Source: Heterodera schachtii (lineage: Eukaryota; Nematoda; Chromadorea; Rhabditida; Heteroderidae). From it: a DNA stretch of 64,000 nucleotides. Both the position numbers and the translations under genes were made by a program. The notes beneath the pieces are model-generated. The model was not told where the DNA came from. It searched no databases and saw only the letters and a program-made list of their open reading frames with translations. Location of the stretch: the NCBI GenBank assembly GCA_023374025.1, contig SIJG01000010.1:212517-276516 (forward strand), given 5' to 3'. This document shows, piece after piece, positions 13,801 through 25,911 of this stretch (positions within the stretch are counted from its first letter, which is position 1; every line of letters begins with the position of its first letter).

Positions 13801-15436
13801 AATAAGATACGGTAGAGTATAATGATTTGAAAATTTCCGGCGTAAATGATATGGGAACAAACTTACAATAATCCAATACAGTATATTCGTTTTTACGGAC
13901 TTTGGTAATTTCGCAAAATTTATTCAAGAATTTTTGAAGCTTTTAGCAAAATGAATTGACGATTTAAGAACGAGCTTCTTAAGTACAATTTAGATCTTTT
14001 GTACTACAAATACTTAATGTAAAGTACTTAATTTGAGAAATACCGTATTACTGACGCATTTTCCGGGAGCACTCTAATTGTGCCGCCCCCTGCTCGCGCC
14101 CACCATATTGCAAATTTTAAATTGTATTTAATATATATATATATATAATGATTAATTAATACCCCATCACTGTTGTCCATCTTCATTTCCACCGCCTCGC
14201 GCGGCGAGTGGTGGAGAAAGGGTGGCAACACGCGCAGCAATGTTCCGCCGACGGCACCGCCACCGTTACCGGCACCGACGACATCACCACCGCTAGCGGA
14301 AGTGCCCTGCTGTTGTTGCTGGTGTATAAACACGGTGGTGCCGTTGTTGTTGGCATGTTGTTGTTGTTGTTGGGATGATGTGGCGCCCTGTTGTTGTTGC
14401 TGTTGCAATGTGTGCACCGGATTCAGTGCCACCATGTAGTCAAGCGGAGACTGCTGCTGATGATGAATGCATGAATGTACAATATACATACCAGGGATGT
14501 AAAGGAAATCCGATTCCGGCATTTTTTAGCCCGGAATTCAGACTTCCGGCATTACTGGTGCCCTGTTTCCGCCTTTCGACGTATTTTGGAGCCCGAAAAC
14601 CCGGTTTCGGCCCTTTTTGTGAGTCCAGAATTCCGGCTTCCGGCATTTTGAAGCAAATTCCGATTACCTGCTCTTGGCCGTAGGCACGTCCTACAATTGT
14701 TTGATGTTGTGTGCCGAGAAACATTGAGGGATATCCCTGAAGAAGCAACTCATTACAACTTTATCCAAAACAAAAATGCTCTCGACAACACTTTAAAAAT
14801 TGATAATTCCACTCAAAAAAAATATTTAAAACCAACAATTTTAGAGGAAGAGATTAATGGATGGGGGATATCAATTGAGGCGCTTATTGATTGATGATTA
14901 AGCAAATTAGAGAGTTGAGAGGGGCAGATCCGGTTAGTTCAGTCGGTAGAGGATAACACTGGCCCGGAAAGCATCAGAGACTCTCCGGTTCAAAGCCGGC
15001 CCGCTCCATCGTTATTCTCACAAAATCTTCCCAATTTCGTTTATTCATACATTTTTTCAACACCAACTAGCACTACTTAATTAAGTTTGTCCAACATTTT
15101 AAAATACAGTATTAAACCGTATCCCCCCGTGTCCCGCACAATTACCTATCCCCCTCCTCCCCCCCCCCACACTAATGCCGTTCGATCCCCAAATTCTCTC
15201 ACATAATCGGTTGCCGAGTATGGGAATGTGTACGGGTTGACCGGTGAAGATTGGAAATGTGCTGCAGCAGCAGCAACTGATGATGGAACTGCTGCAAGTG
15301 CGGTTGGCATCGATCGTTGCTGCTGCTGTTGTTGCTGAGCCGTGCCCAAATCGGCGGACGGTTGTTGGACTGCGACGGCACCGGTGGCAGTGCCAGCGCC
15401 ATTGGCGGCGCCACGGGAAGTGCACACAACATTTTG
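10805..15436 (-). CDS. TFAP2: AP-2 family transcription factor
   Basis: AP-2 proteins bind GC-rich palindromes as dimers through a basic helix-span-helix. Minus-strand exons: 15203-15436, 14668-14736, 14163-14456, 13614-13743, 13026-13205, 12578-12637, 12465-12521, 12289-12408, 11585-11732, 11107-11224 and 10805-10936 (stop 10805-10807). The conserved core reads almost continuously across splice junctions: [115 protein letters not shown] and [20 protein letters not shown], as in vertebrate TFAP2. The N-terminal half is rich in Gln, Gly and Ala, with several CAG/CAA tracts and a Pro/Tyr-rich segment that could activate transcription. The first coding exon was not found. The protein ends in a Gln run just after the dimerisation helix. 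Confidence 0.93.
13440..13550. repeat. Short imperfect direct repeat in an AP-2 intron
   Basis: Two adjacent copies of a unit of about 50 bp containing GATCAGCTCTGTAA followed by TTGATCATTT and AAATGGGAAA-like sequence, at about 13446-13490 and 13500-13545. GC-rich CCCGG palindromic debris lies directly upstream (13305-13395). Confidence 0.55.
14500..14665. repeat. Palindromic CCGGAATT-rich repeat in an AP-2 intron
   Basis: Repeated CCGG-bearing words (GATTCCGGCATTTT, CCCGGAATTC, TTCCGGCATT, CCAGAATTCCGG) alternate in both orientations between the exons at 14163-14456 and 14668-14736. It resembles the other short, GC-cored palindromic repeats of the window (7250, 13305, 24248, 37116). Its boundaries are uncertain. 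Confidence 0.45.
14921..15009 (+). tRNA. tRNA-like sequence (pseudogene or SINE head)
   Basis: An A-box-like word TAGTTCAGTCGG lies at about 14935 and a B-box-like word GGTTCAAAGCC at about 14987, at normal spacing. The T arm folds (CCGG around TTCAAAG). The 3' end CCGCTCC-A can pair 6 of 7 with GGGGCAG at 14921-14927, but the D-arm spacing is then too long and the anticodon arm is weak, so I name no anticodon. It sits just upstream of an AP-2 N-terminal exon. Most likely a decayed tRNA or tRNA-derived SINE. Confidence 0.4.
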
Positions 15437-18400
15437 CTAAAGAATATCGTTTGAAAATATAATAGTGAGTTCCACCTATGTACTACTGTAGACAAATAGG
15501 GTTCAAGGACAAATGATGGGCCCTAATTACTACAGGTACAATCCCAGGAATTGCGGCTGCACCGCTGCGGCCGACCGCCCTGAACAACGCGCGCGTTGGC
15601 TGGCGGACGCGCCATTTTCAGCAGTTAAGCGCTACCATTGGCTCGCTAATATCTGTCCTATCTGGCGCTATGTCCGTCCTGCACCCGTCCCCACCCCTGC
15701 TCGGCTCCAAACTCACATCCATGTTGTTGTGTTATGTTAGTGTTGAATTGTGTTTTGGTTGTGCTGCTGCTGGCCCCGCCCCGCGCCACAACTTCTTTGC
15801 GCCTCTGGCTATATTATGTGCAGTTTGCTGCTGCTGGTGATGAGCAAGCAGAGCAAAGCGGCGGCGGCGGTGGTGGCGGCGTTGTACCCTCGGGGCTTGT
15901 GCGCGTGTGTGTGCGCTGTGACCGGAGGCGGTGATGATGATGCGCTGTGTTGTGGGAGGAGAGCGGGTCGTGGAGGGTGGGGATGAAGATGATGATGGTG
16001 AAATTGTGGGCAGCAGTTGTATTGCCTGGGGCCACTCTCCGTTTGTTTCGGCAACACTTTGCTAAGAAAAAAAGGGGGAGCAATCGAAGCAAGGAACAAG
16101 CAGCACCAGCAAAAGGAGTTAGTTGAAGATGGAGGGGGGAGGGGGAGGGGCGTGGTGATCAACGTGATCACTGATCAGAATCCGCGATTGGGGGGGGGGG
16201 GAGCCCTGAGGGGAAAAGGGGAGAGGGAAGAAGACGAAGAATAGAAAGTAGCGCCAGCTGGTTGCTGACAGCCGCTGCTTCTGCAGAGAGAGAGAGAGAG
16301 AGTTTGGGAATGCGCAGAAACAGCACTTTGTCAGCAGTCACTTTCACTTTTGCGCGGAAAAGGAGGGGTCCCCGGGAGGGGAGGAGGGCGGGGGTGAGCC
16401 GGAATTGATCATGAAAGAGACGGGGATGGGGCGGGGGGGGGAGGGCGAGCAGTTGAACTCCTTCCTTATCCAGCAGCACCAACCGCTGCAGCGCCAAAGA
16501 TAAAATCCCGCCAAATCCACCGCCCTTCCCCATCCAACCCTTTCTGGATTATTTTAGGTCGGGATTTAACGCGACCCACCCCCGACCAAAACTACGGGCG
16601 CTGTTTGAGACGAAAGATAGGGCGGGGGTGACACCGGAGGGGGGGGGGGGGGGTTGTCGTTGAGGAGAGAGGCATCATGATTTGTTGGAAAATTTTCTTC
16701 CACTTTCACCCCCCCCCCCTCCCCCCTCCCACCATAATCATCATTTTCATCATCATCATCATCATCATTAGCAGTAGCAGCCAATTAGGAGGGTGGGAGG
16801 GAGCGAGGGAGGGAGTTTCCGCTATCATCAGCGAAACCAACCCGAACCCGTGGCCATGGACGGGGGTACTGCTGGTGGTGGAGGCAGTGATGGCGGGTCC
16901 GTTACCTCTCCCCGCCCCGACCCGTCCCCCCCCCCCCCTCCCCCGCCTCATCAGTGTGAAAATGTCTGATCGATCACTTTCCCCGTCGCCTGGACGACAA
17001 CTGCGACAGCGACAACGCCCCCGACGACGACGACGACGGCGGCGGCGGTGATTGGGCCGTTTAGTAGCAAAGACAAAGGAAAAGAGGGGGCCCAACAGGG
17101 CTGGGGGAAGGAGGCACCATTTTCGCTAGGAAAAGCAATCCATCATCCCAAAAAAGGGCAAGAAAAAGCACCGCATTCACCCCAGACTCCTTGAACTCTC
17201 CGCCCCTTCCCAATTTGGTTGATTTTTTGGCGATTTGATTCGCGCCTGCTGTGCCACTTTTAATGTGCCGTCGGCGGCAGTGGTAAAAACTGCCTTTTTG
17301 CCAGCTAATTTTTGTTTCAACCGCGAGAGAACCTGCGCCAACTGTAAATGGCAGCCAATTTGAGAGTGAAAGTGAACTGCGCGAACTGCTTGCTGCTTAA
17401 GTGCTCAAAGCCGGAGCGAGAAGAGGAAAAGCGGAAGGCTGTTGTTTGGCGTCGGCGTTTGCGGAACGCGCCGCTTTAAAAAAATGCGACTGAATGAATC
17501 CTGTTAGCAAATTGGATTGGTTGGTTGGTCCGAGTCCGTCCCGGCAAGGTGGGGTCTTCCCGTGCCGTAGTGCTGCAGCCTCAACCACCACCAACTCCTA
17601 ACCTGCCAACAACATTTCCTACATAACTGCCCCAACTTTCCCCTCGTCCACCCCCTCCCCCCCCCCTCTAATTGCTTCCATTCTTCATTTATTCATTCAT
17701 TTTGTCTTCGTGTTCTCTTCGACTCTGCTCTGCTGCTGCTGCTGCTGATGAAGAACAAAATTTGGGGGGATGTTGAGCTCCGTGCGCTATATTCCGATGC
17801 TCAAGATTAAAATCCCCTCTCTCTTCCAATCATTCGCATAAACTGAATCAAGAGAGGAGGGGAAGGAACAAATGGGAGACGGGAGAGGGGCAGGGGTGGG
17901 GGGAAAGTGTGGTTGGTTATGTGGCGCCATCATGGGGTTGGGGTTGTCCGGATTGGCGCCACCGATTTGATTAGTGGCGACAGTGACGAAGACGAAGACA
18001 GTTTCGGCTAAAATGGATTTTGGAGATGGACGAGAGAGGGGGGAGGGAAAGTTCAGCACTTTGTCTCCTAACTTATGGGATTTTCTTCAGTGAAAGTCAG
18101 CAGAGTAGTGATAAATTGAATTTAGTGGCTGGTTTCCGCGCCGCAAAACGCATCTTTGCCCTTCCGCCGATCAAAAATGAAATGAAATTGAATGGAAAGC
18201 AAAGGGATCGCTTTTCTTTGCGCTCTGATCAGTGATCAGATAACAATGGGATGGTGCCATTGGAAAAAACACACATAACAATGTTGGGCAAATAAGATTT
18301 TCAAATGCCAGGCATGGACAACGCCAAAACGGCAAAATGCCATGCCGATTTCTTGGCAAAATGGCCAAATGTTGGACAAATAAGATTTTAAAAGCCAGGA

Positions 18401-19270
18401 ATGGACGCGCCAAAAACGGCAAAATGCCGGCCGATTTCTTTGGCAAAATGGCAACAACTGCTGATTGTCTGATCAACAAAAAAAATAGTGAAAATTTTTG
18501 TAAAGCCTTATTTGGGAACAAAATAATTGGGCATTATTTGCATAAAACAAAAGCATTTGTTAGAGATAAAATGGGAAATTTGCCGGGTGTGCTTTGTGCA
18601 TAATGGACGACAATTCCCCAATTTTTTGGTTTTGGTGTCCGCTCGTCGTCTTCCTCATCAAGTGCCCTTCGCAGGGAGTGCCCAATTCTTCTTCAATCAC
18701 GCCGCCGCTTTTCCTCTGTTGTTGCCGATCGCGCTTTGATCGTTTTGCACAAATTTGTGGGAAGAAGACGAAAAGCATTGGGCATTGGCAGCAGAAGATG
18801 AAACAATTGTTGGAAAGGCAAATAAAAATGTTACCAAAATACGAAACGATGTTGGAGCTCCAAATCATTTTTGATCAATGATCAATTGTTTTGTTTTTTT
18901 CGCAACATTTATGGAGAAAAACATTTATTTTGTGATTTGGTCAGCTGGGTTGGACCTAATTGTAAGAAAAGTGTCGATGATAGTAATATTTAAATTCATA
19001 AAAATTTAAACTCTTACAATTAGAATTGGTTGAAAAATAATTAGTTTAACATTTTGTTCAAAAACTTCGGCCTAAGAAAGATTTTTTTTTCTTTTAAAAG
19101 CTTTCGATGATATCCAAAATCGTTTTGTTTACATTGAGATAATGCCGGGTTATGGCTGATCAAATAATAAAAGGTAATGATTATTTTTTGAATTAACGGC
19201 ACTTTTGGCATTATGATTGACCATTTATTTTATTTTTGTCAAACCGTGGGAGTGGGTCCATCGCCCATGA
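15437..19270. other. Long interval without a supportable gene
   Basis: It contains G/C homopolymers (16190, 16640, 16710, 16925), ATG/CAT trinucleotide tracts near 16740, GA runs, and CTG/CAG patches. Many open frames here are low-complexity. A GC-richer block at 18594-18740 is open in several frames and could hide an exon, but I cannot choose a strand. The region lies between the divergent AP-2 (minus) and RRM (plus) genes, so it probably includes promoters of both and the missing first AP-2 exon. Confidence 0.55.
18280..18452. repeat. Two-copy tandem repeat, about 85-bp unit
   Basis: Two consecutive imperfect copies (about 18282-18365 and 18367-18452), each with ATGTTGG(G/A)CAAATAAGATTTT, then GCCAGG(C/A)ATGGAC, AACGGCAAAATGCC and GCCGATTTCTTGGCAAAATGGC-like words split by small gaps. 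No coding sense is apparent. Confidence 0.7.
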
Positions 19271-19436
19271 TGAAATTAGAGTTGGTCAGGCTGGGTTTTT
19301 TTTTATCAGAACTAGTCTCGGGCACAGAATTTTTATCATGATTTATCGATTTTTTCGTTTTTGAGCGATCCCGGCCTAGAACCGAAGTTTCCTGTCCCTG
19401 GTTTTCCAAAAATCCTGGTCTCGACTAACTCTAGGA
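19271..19436. mobile_element. Small inverted-repeat element
   Basis: The ends AGAGTTGGTC (19277) and GACTAACTCT (19425) are near-perfect inverted repeats. The inside is AT-rich, with GATCCCGG and CCCTGG words. It matches the general plan of the short GC-cored palindromic repeats in this window. The boundaries and family are tentative. Confidence 0.4.
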
Positions 19437-19701
19437 GAAATATTTGAAATACGTGAATGCTGTTCTTCAATTTTACAAATCCATAGGAACTTATCGAACA
19501 AAAAACTAAAAGTATTAGAAAATGTGAACATTTATGTAATATTCTTATTTGTAAAGGTTCATTTGAAACTATGTAAATGTAAATAGTTATTATTTGGATT
19601 CAATCGGATGGTAATCCTAAAAATTTTTTAGGTTTGATCTCACATTCATACATTGCTTTCTATTTTTTTTACAAATTACCAAGTTCATAACGGCTTCAAA
19701 A

Positions 19702-22244
19702 ATGTTCAACAACGGTAATTTTCAATGCCCCAAAAATTCCTTATATTTTATTTCATTTTAGCATACGGCTCTTACGGTGGCGGCCCCGGGGCATATTCAA
19801 GCGCTTACGGCGCCTTGTCTTCGTAAAAAATTTGAAATTTTAAATAATTCAAAACCCCATCAAATTTAGGAGTATCAGCTTCGAAACAAACTCCAAGGAC
19901 CCATTCCTTCAAAGGTTTTTTTTAAGTGTTTGGAATTCAAATTGTTGTGGCCTTTGAAAACTTTTTTTGGTTTAGGTGGGACGGTGAAAAACCATGGGGG
20001 AGTACCCCTTTGATTTGTAACTTTTCATCATAATAAAATCTAATAAATAACATATCCAGATCATGAGACCCCCGAAAATGTAAAATTTTCCAAAAATACA
20101 AGCCAAAAGAGTCATTCTATGTTATTTCCTCGTCCCACCTAAACTGTGATTGCTACCCTGTTTTTCGTATAATAATACAAAATTTAAAAAAATTCCTTAT
20201 TTTTTGCTTTGTTTAGGGCTAGAGTGTTTGTGGGAAACATAATGACGTCAAAGGTTGGCCGGGAGGAGATCATCCAACTGTTCAGCAACTATGGGAAATT
20301 GTTGGGCGTCACCGTGTTCAAAGGGTACGCGTTTGTCCAATTTTCGTACGGCACCGAGGCGGATTTGTCGGTTTCCGCACTGAATGGATACAATTGGCAC
20401 GGCGCAACACTTGGTAACGAAATTTCTTTCAAATTTTTAAGCCCTTGTCATCAAGGGAGATTGCCTTTAATTAAAATTTTGGGCCAATTCCTAACAAAAT
20501 TTTTTAAAATTCATATCGAAATTGCAAAAATTTCCCGGGCCCGCTTAACCCTAGTACAAAGTTGGAATGGATGTCATCTCCAAAAAGCAACTTTCACATC
20601 GTGTTCAAAAACCCTACCAAAAATTCGCTGAAATTTCCATTTTTTTTTTGATTGCTAAAATTGGCGTTTCATTCGCACTTTAGTGCAAATTTTAACTCAG
20701 TTTTACCGTTTCAAAGCATTCATTTTTCACAATTGACAGATGTGAAGTTGGCAATGCATGGACAACAACCGACGCCCGGTGTGCCGCCGCCTGCGCCAGC
20801 GCCGAAAAGCATTTTTGGCGCCTTTCCAATTGGAGCTCCTACAAAAAGCATTGTCGGGTTAGAAATCGAATAATTTAAAAAAAATTATGGAACTATGGGC
20901 CTTAAAAAATCAAAAAAGTCCATTTTAATTGAAAATTTTCAAAAAAAAAAAAAAATTGTGTCGTCCCCAATTTAAGGAAGCGCAACAAAAATGAACAGCC
21001 ACAACAGGAGGCCGCTGCCAAGGACTTGAAGCGCATGAAAATTGACACGGCCACTGGTGGGACGGGCGGGGGAGCAGCAGCACCTGCTGGGTCGGTGACC
21101 GAAAGCGTGCCAAAGAATGGCGCAAACAAAGCATTCGCTGCGCAAATGGACAGCGCTGGCATTGGCACTGTTGTGCCGCCGCATGCGAATGCCGGTAATG
21201 GCACGGTTTGCACACCGCCGCCCCACTTACGTCCCTGGAGCAGGGAAAGCCTCGCCGCAAAAAAAAAAAAAAAATTTTTTTCGTTACCTAGCCTTCGACA
21301 AAAATAATTAAGGAATTTTCAGTCCAGCAAAAAAAATTATTATTTTTTTCTGGACATTTCCAAATTCTTATTTTTATAATACACTTAAACAATAAATTTT
21401 TTTCTTATTTTTTGACAATTTTTGTTTTATTTTTGCCGTATTTTAGTCGGTGATATTTGGAGGGTGGGGAATACACCGTTTCCACTCATCAAAAAAAAAT
21501 TGCTTTATTCAACTAACTTCAAACAAAATTTTTCAGAAATTCTTGACACATTGATTTGCGGTGGCTGCCGTTTCGTGACGCACAGTTTGGCCGAGTTTGT
21601 GGAGCACCGAAAGCGTCCTTGCAAATTGCCATCCAAAATAGGTCAATTGGGAACCCCAGAAATTATTGAAATTGAAATTTAGACAAATTGTAGACTTTTT
21701 CATTGATAAATAAAATGTTTGTTATTATTCAATAAGTCCTACTTTACTATAAATCGACTAATTGTGTGGAAAATTTATGGAAAAAGTACCAAAAAAAAAA
21801 AAAAAATTTTTTTTTCATTAATTTTTCAATTTTGGTAAGGACGAGGGAAAAAATTATGAAAAAAAATATATTGCAGCCAATGAGCCGGACGTGTTGGGCT
21901 GCATTTCATGCGATGAAAAGTTTGAGAGCAGCTGGGCACTGTTGTCCCACCACAACACGGCACACATTCGCCCACTGTTCAAAGCCATCGACTCTATTTC
22001 GTCGGCATCAATCGGCAGCGGCGGTGGTGGTGGTGGTGGTACCACCGCAAATGGTGGTGACCAGCAGCAGCAACAACAACATCACAGTGACAGCAGTGGT
22101 GGTGCAGGTGTTGGTGGTGATGGGTCGACGATCAAAACGGACACGGACGAGTCGATGACGCCAATGGCTGTCAGCAACAGCACCAACATGGCGAATGTGG
22201 GCAACGAAAAACAACACCAGCACCAGCAGCAAAAGACGGTGTGA
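19702..22244 (+). CDS. RRM plus zinc-finger RNA-binding protein (RALY/hnRNP C-like)
   Basis: Exons, in phase throughout: 19702-19714, 19762-19822, 19870-19914, 20217-20413, 20740-20857, 20977-21230, 21537-21641 and 21877-22244 (stop 22242-22244). A Gly/Tyr-rich N-terminus is followed by one RRM. RNP2 is RVFVGN and RNP1 is KGYAFVQF, preceded by SKDPFLQRA, as in the hnRNP C/RALY single-RRM group. Then come a Pro-rich stretch, a basic segment ([17 protein letters not shown]), a C-x2-C...H-x4-C motif ([20 protein letters not shown]) and a second C-x2-C...H-x4-H motif ([20 protein letters not shown]). The tail is rich in Gly, Gln and His. A likely role is nuclear pre-mRNA binding. Ortholog naming is unsure, because vertebrate RALY lacks the fingers. 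A poly(A) signal AATAAA lies at about 22721. Confidence 0.85.
19965..20152. mobile_element. MITE-like insertion in the RRM gene intron
   Basis: Terminal inverted repeats of about 14 bp, TTTAGGTGGGACG on the left (19971) and CGTCCCACCTAAA on the right (20131), bound about 175 bp of AT-rich sequence in the intron between exons 19870-19914 and 20217-20413. No open frame is present. The target duplication was not resolved. Confidence 0.6.
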
Positions 22245-23571
22245 AAATGGTGGTGGTGGTGGTGTTATGGTTTTGGATGATGAGAGATGAGATGGTATGG
22301 TGGTCGGTCGGTCGTCAGGAGGGAATATTTTTGTGTGGTGGGAGAGGGATGTGTCACAGATCCACCGGTTGGATTGGATTTTGCAATTTCTCAATTTTTT
22401 GGGGGCGACAGATAGGAATTGAGAGAATTAATGAATGACTTTTTTTTGCCCCTAATCCTCCCCCCCCCCCCTCCCCCATTTTTTGTCTATGTTTATCGGA
22501 ATCGTTATTTTTTTTAAGATTGTTAAAATGTTTTGAGCCGTCGTCTCCGTACTTTCTCCGTCGCTTTTTCTTCCTGTTAAGCAAATGATTTTTTTTTATA
22601 TTCACATAACTCCCTTTTGTTTGTTTTTTTTTTGGCAGATTGAGTGTTTACCATTTACTACGGACGCGTATTTTGTCTCTATCTCTTTTTTATTATTTTT
22701 CTCATTTTTTTTTTGCCGATAAATAAAATGTTTGTGGATTTTTGCTTGGGTTCTTTTTTATTTCTTTCTTAAGAATTAAATATTTTGTCAAACCATTTTA
22801 AAAATGGTCAAAATAATTCTGTTTGGAAACGATTTTTTTTTAATTTTGTTTTGTGTATGATTACCCCAACTACTTTCTTCCATACAACACCGTAACCTAA
22901 ACTTATGAAAATTTTTAACAAAAATTAAATGGGTATTTAAAAATGGAATTGTTGTCTTTTGTCTTCGCTTAATATATATATATATATATAATGAATTAAA
23001 ATTTATGATTTCATAATCAAGTTTTTCTTCGAAACTAAAAAATGACTCATCAAATTGAAATAAACAATAATTAAAATGATTTTCAATGTGTTTTTAAGCA
23101 AATTGTAAGCTGCCTGATAATGGCAATGCTTTTTATTTGTCCATTTCATGTCCAATTTTATTGAATCTAACTTTTTTGCCCTAATAGGCTTACTTTTATT
23201 TCCTTTTCATTCGTTTTCATTTCTTTTTATGTTTTGAATTGCTTACACAATTTTGCCGACATAACTTTTTCTTAAATTCGGAAGACCAGCAGGTTCGGAT
23301 AAAATTTTTATTTTGGATAGAGTTGTGTTGTTTAATTAAATATCAGTCAACCCCGGGTTTCCCACCAGAAAATTTTGCAACGATCGGAATCGAAGAGGCG
23401 CATTGAAGTCTGTGTGGTGATTTTGGTCCCAATAAAAATTGATGCAATTTTTAGGCAAAAAAAAAATTTTTTTTTTTGACCCCTCCTAAATTTGAGACCT
23501 TTAACCGTTTTCCCCTCCCCTCCCCCATTCCCTTCATTTTGCCTTCCGTCTTTTCCTTTCAAATAAATGAA
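22245..23571. other. 3' untranslated and intergenic AT-rich DNA
   Basis: Begins with the 3' UTR of the RRM gene, including a GGT-rich patch and a C11 run at 22460. AATAAA is at about 22721. A TA dinucleotide run (22973-22990) follows. The remainder is AT-rich spacer before the next plus-strand gene. I see no further gene. Confidence 0.6.
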
Positions 23572-24953
23572 ATGATTGGATTTTCCAAGGAGATGGACTT
23601 GTCCAAGCACGTGCCGATGATGAATGGGGCCGCCATGGTCGACAGTAACGGCGGTGGCATTTTCGGCAGTGAGTTGCGCAAGAAATTCGCTGAATTGGCG
23701 GTGCAGCGCATTGACACCGACGGCAGTGGCTTTGGCATCAACAATGCCGCCAAAGGATCGCTGGCAGCGACTGCTCTTTGGGTTAAACAAGTCCATGAGC
23801 GCAACCAGGCCCGTAGCCAGAAAAAAAAGGTCGGAGGAATGAGTCCGAATTTTTTTTTCGTTTCTAACAATCCTGGAAAAAGTTTTAAAATTTTCAGCGC
23901 CGGACACAAAAAGCAGGAATTTGTAACTCTAGTTTTTTTGCCAACAAAATAACTGATTTTTTTCATTTTTTGGGTCAAATTTCAAACGGTTTCCAGTTTC
24001 TTGAAATTGTATACTAAAAAATGTGGAGTCATATGCTTTGCAATTTAGGAACTGTTGGACCACAACGCCAATGGCACCGCCGCCGTGCGAATGAAACCGC
24101 GGCCGAAGATCGAACCATTGACGGAGCAGCGCACTCAGGAATTGGCACAGCAAATGCTGCAAATGGAGACGAGGTGAGTGAGAGACTGAATAATGAAAAC
24201 TGAAATTTCTAAAAAAAAAAAAATTTTTTTTTTTAAATACAAATTAGAGTATAGCGGGACCGGGAATTTTGGGCTTAACCGGGACCTTTTCGGGTTGAAA
24301 ACCCGGGAATTTTTGGCTGGGAAAACCGGGAAAAAACCCGGGACTGGTCCCGGTCAAAACCGAGACCTTGGTACTCAGTTGTCCGTGTTTTGGTCCCGGT
24401 CCCGCTCTACTCTAATACAAATAGACAACCTAGAATTTTTTTGGTCTTAAACTTTCTTTTGAAATGGGTAGTCATCGGAGACTATGTTTTTCAATGGTGC
24501 CAGTGTATTATTATACCTTTTAAAAACATGGTTGAATTATTGCTTTTTGTTAAATTGCCATTTTTTAGTGACCCAAACACCGACACGGCACAGCGAACCT
24601 ACGGCCGGGACTTTGTCTATTTAATCCGCACTGTCACAATGGTAAGCCGAAACCAAAAAAAAAAGTAACGGTTTTGCGCGTCACATCGCACCGGCAAAAA
24701 TAAAAAACAAATAAAAATTTTTGAAATTTCAACAATTTATTGTTAGAAATTTCCCACAGAAACAAAAAAATTTTACATTTTTTCAAAGAATGCGCAACTA
24801 ACTGCTCCCACAATAGAAATTAAGCAATTTGCAAAATCAAATTTATTTTTTTTTTACTACATTTTTGTTTAGGCGCTTAAAACGGTGAACTGTCCCCGGT
24901 CGGAAGAGGAATTGGTGGAGTTGGGGTTGAGCCGGTACGGCGACGGCACCTAA
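23572..24953 (+). CDS. Unrecognised 178-residue protein
   Basis: Four exons join in phase: 23572-23829, 24049-24173, 24569-24641 and 24873-24953 (TAA 24951-24953). The product is hydrophilic, with no signal peptide or membrane segment. Recognisable stretches are ELRKKFAELAVQRIDTDGSG, SLAATALWVKQVHERNQARS, ELLDHNANGTAAVRMKPRPK, TYGRDFVYLIRTVTMALKTV and a C-terminal SEEELVELGLSRYGDGT. If TTTTCCAAG at 23581-23589 is a splice acceptor, translation would start at the downstream Met (23593). Clean splice sites, GC-rich codons and in-phase joins make this a real gene. I do not recognise the family and assign no function. Confidence 0.75.
24246..24417. mobile_element. Palindromic MITE, GCGGGACCGGGA family, copy 1
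   Basis: Inverted termini TTAGAGTA..GCGGGACCGGGA and TCCCGGTCCCGC..TACTCTAA bound about 170 bp filled with CCCGG/CCGGG words, inside the 24174-24568 intron of the unrecognised gene. A second copy, in opposite orientation, lies at 37116-37290. The flanking TTA/TAA may be a PIF/Harbinger-like target duplication or part of the repeat. Confidence 0.65.
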
Positions 24954-25911
24954 ACAGGGCAAACCAAACCAATGCGCGGCACGAAGAAGCGGAGAATGCC
25001 GAGGAGTTTTTTTGTATTCAGAGGAAAATAGTCATACGTCTAGGAGACACTTTTTTAGTTATTTTTGTTAGTGAATTGTCAAATGTTTTTTTTTTTAAAC
25101 ACTCCGGGTCTTGAGAAAAATTTTTTAACTGATTGCTTCTGGTGATGATTGCATGTTTTGACTCTCTTTTTTTTGTTCGTTTATTTGGTGATGATCTCTC
25201 ACACTCTCTCTCTCTTTTATGTCTGTCCATCGTTTAAAATTCATTCAAATGATTCAACTTTTTTTTTATCACACACCAAAAATGATTGATGAATATGCGC
25301 GGGTAAATAATGAAAGAAAGATGTGGCGAAACAAAAAATATATTGTTGCATATTAATGAGGGGATGGATGGTCGTCTCCTGCCGGTGATTAATTCCATGC
25401 CGAAAATCCTCGATTTTCCCTATTGATGATACTCTCTCCAAAATAAATTTTCTAAAAAATTTTTGCTAAATATCCAAAAATTTAAAAATGTAGCATAAAC
25501 TGCATTTTATTAGATGAGGACACATAGACATGTTACATTAATTGGGTGGGGAAAGAAATAAATAAGTGAATGGAAGTGAAAATCCGGGCATAATTGGGTT
25601 GGCTGAGACTGCACATGGAAAGTCCGTAGCTACGGAAATTCATTTCCAAAATTCGTTATTTTGGCACTCAAAAAAAAGAAACGCTGTGGTTTTGTGTATA
25701 ATAATGGCAGCCTTAGGCAAGATTCAGGACCATGATTTTTACCGGATTTTAAAAATCTAGAGCCGAAAATCCAGTAAAAATGGCATTTTTTTCTTCCAAA
25801 ATTTGATCCGTTTCCAAATCCAGGGGCTCTCCGTCTTTCAAAATTCGGACTTTCTATATGAATTTAGTTAGTTATTTTAATACACAATTTCTTGTTGGTT
25901 GACACAGTCCG
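24954..25911. other. Spacer between convergent genes
   Basis: AT-rich DNA between the 3' ends of the plus-strand gene at 23.6-25.0 kb and the minus-strand SYAP1 gene. It contains poly-A/T runs and a CT patch at 25200. I see no gene or clear repeat. Confidence 0.55.

Noticed and set aside
15437..17100. Several GC-rich open frames upstream of the AP-2 gene
   Set aside because: Low complexity (Arg, Gly, Pro, Ser runs), open in many frames at once, no splice-phase consistency with AP-2 exons.
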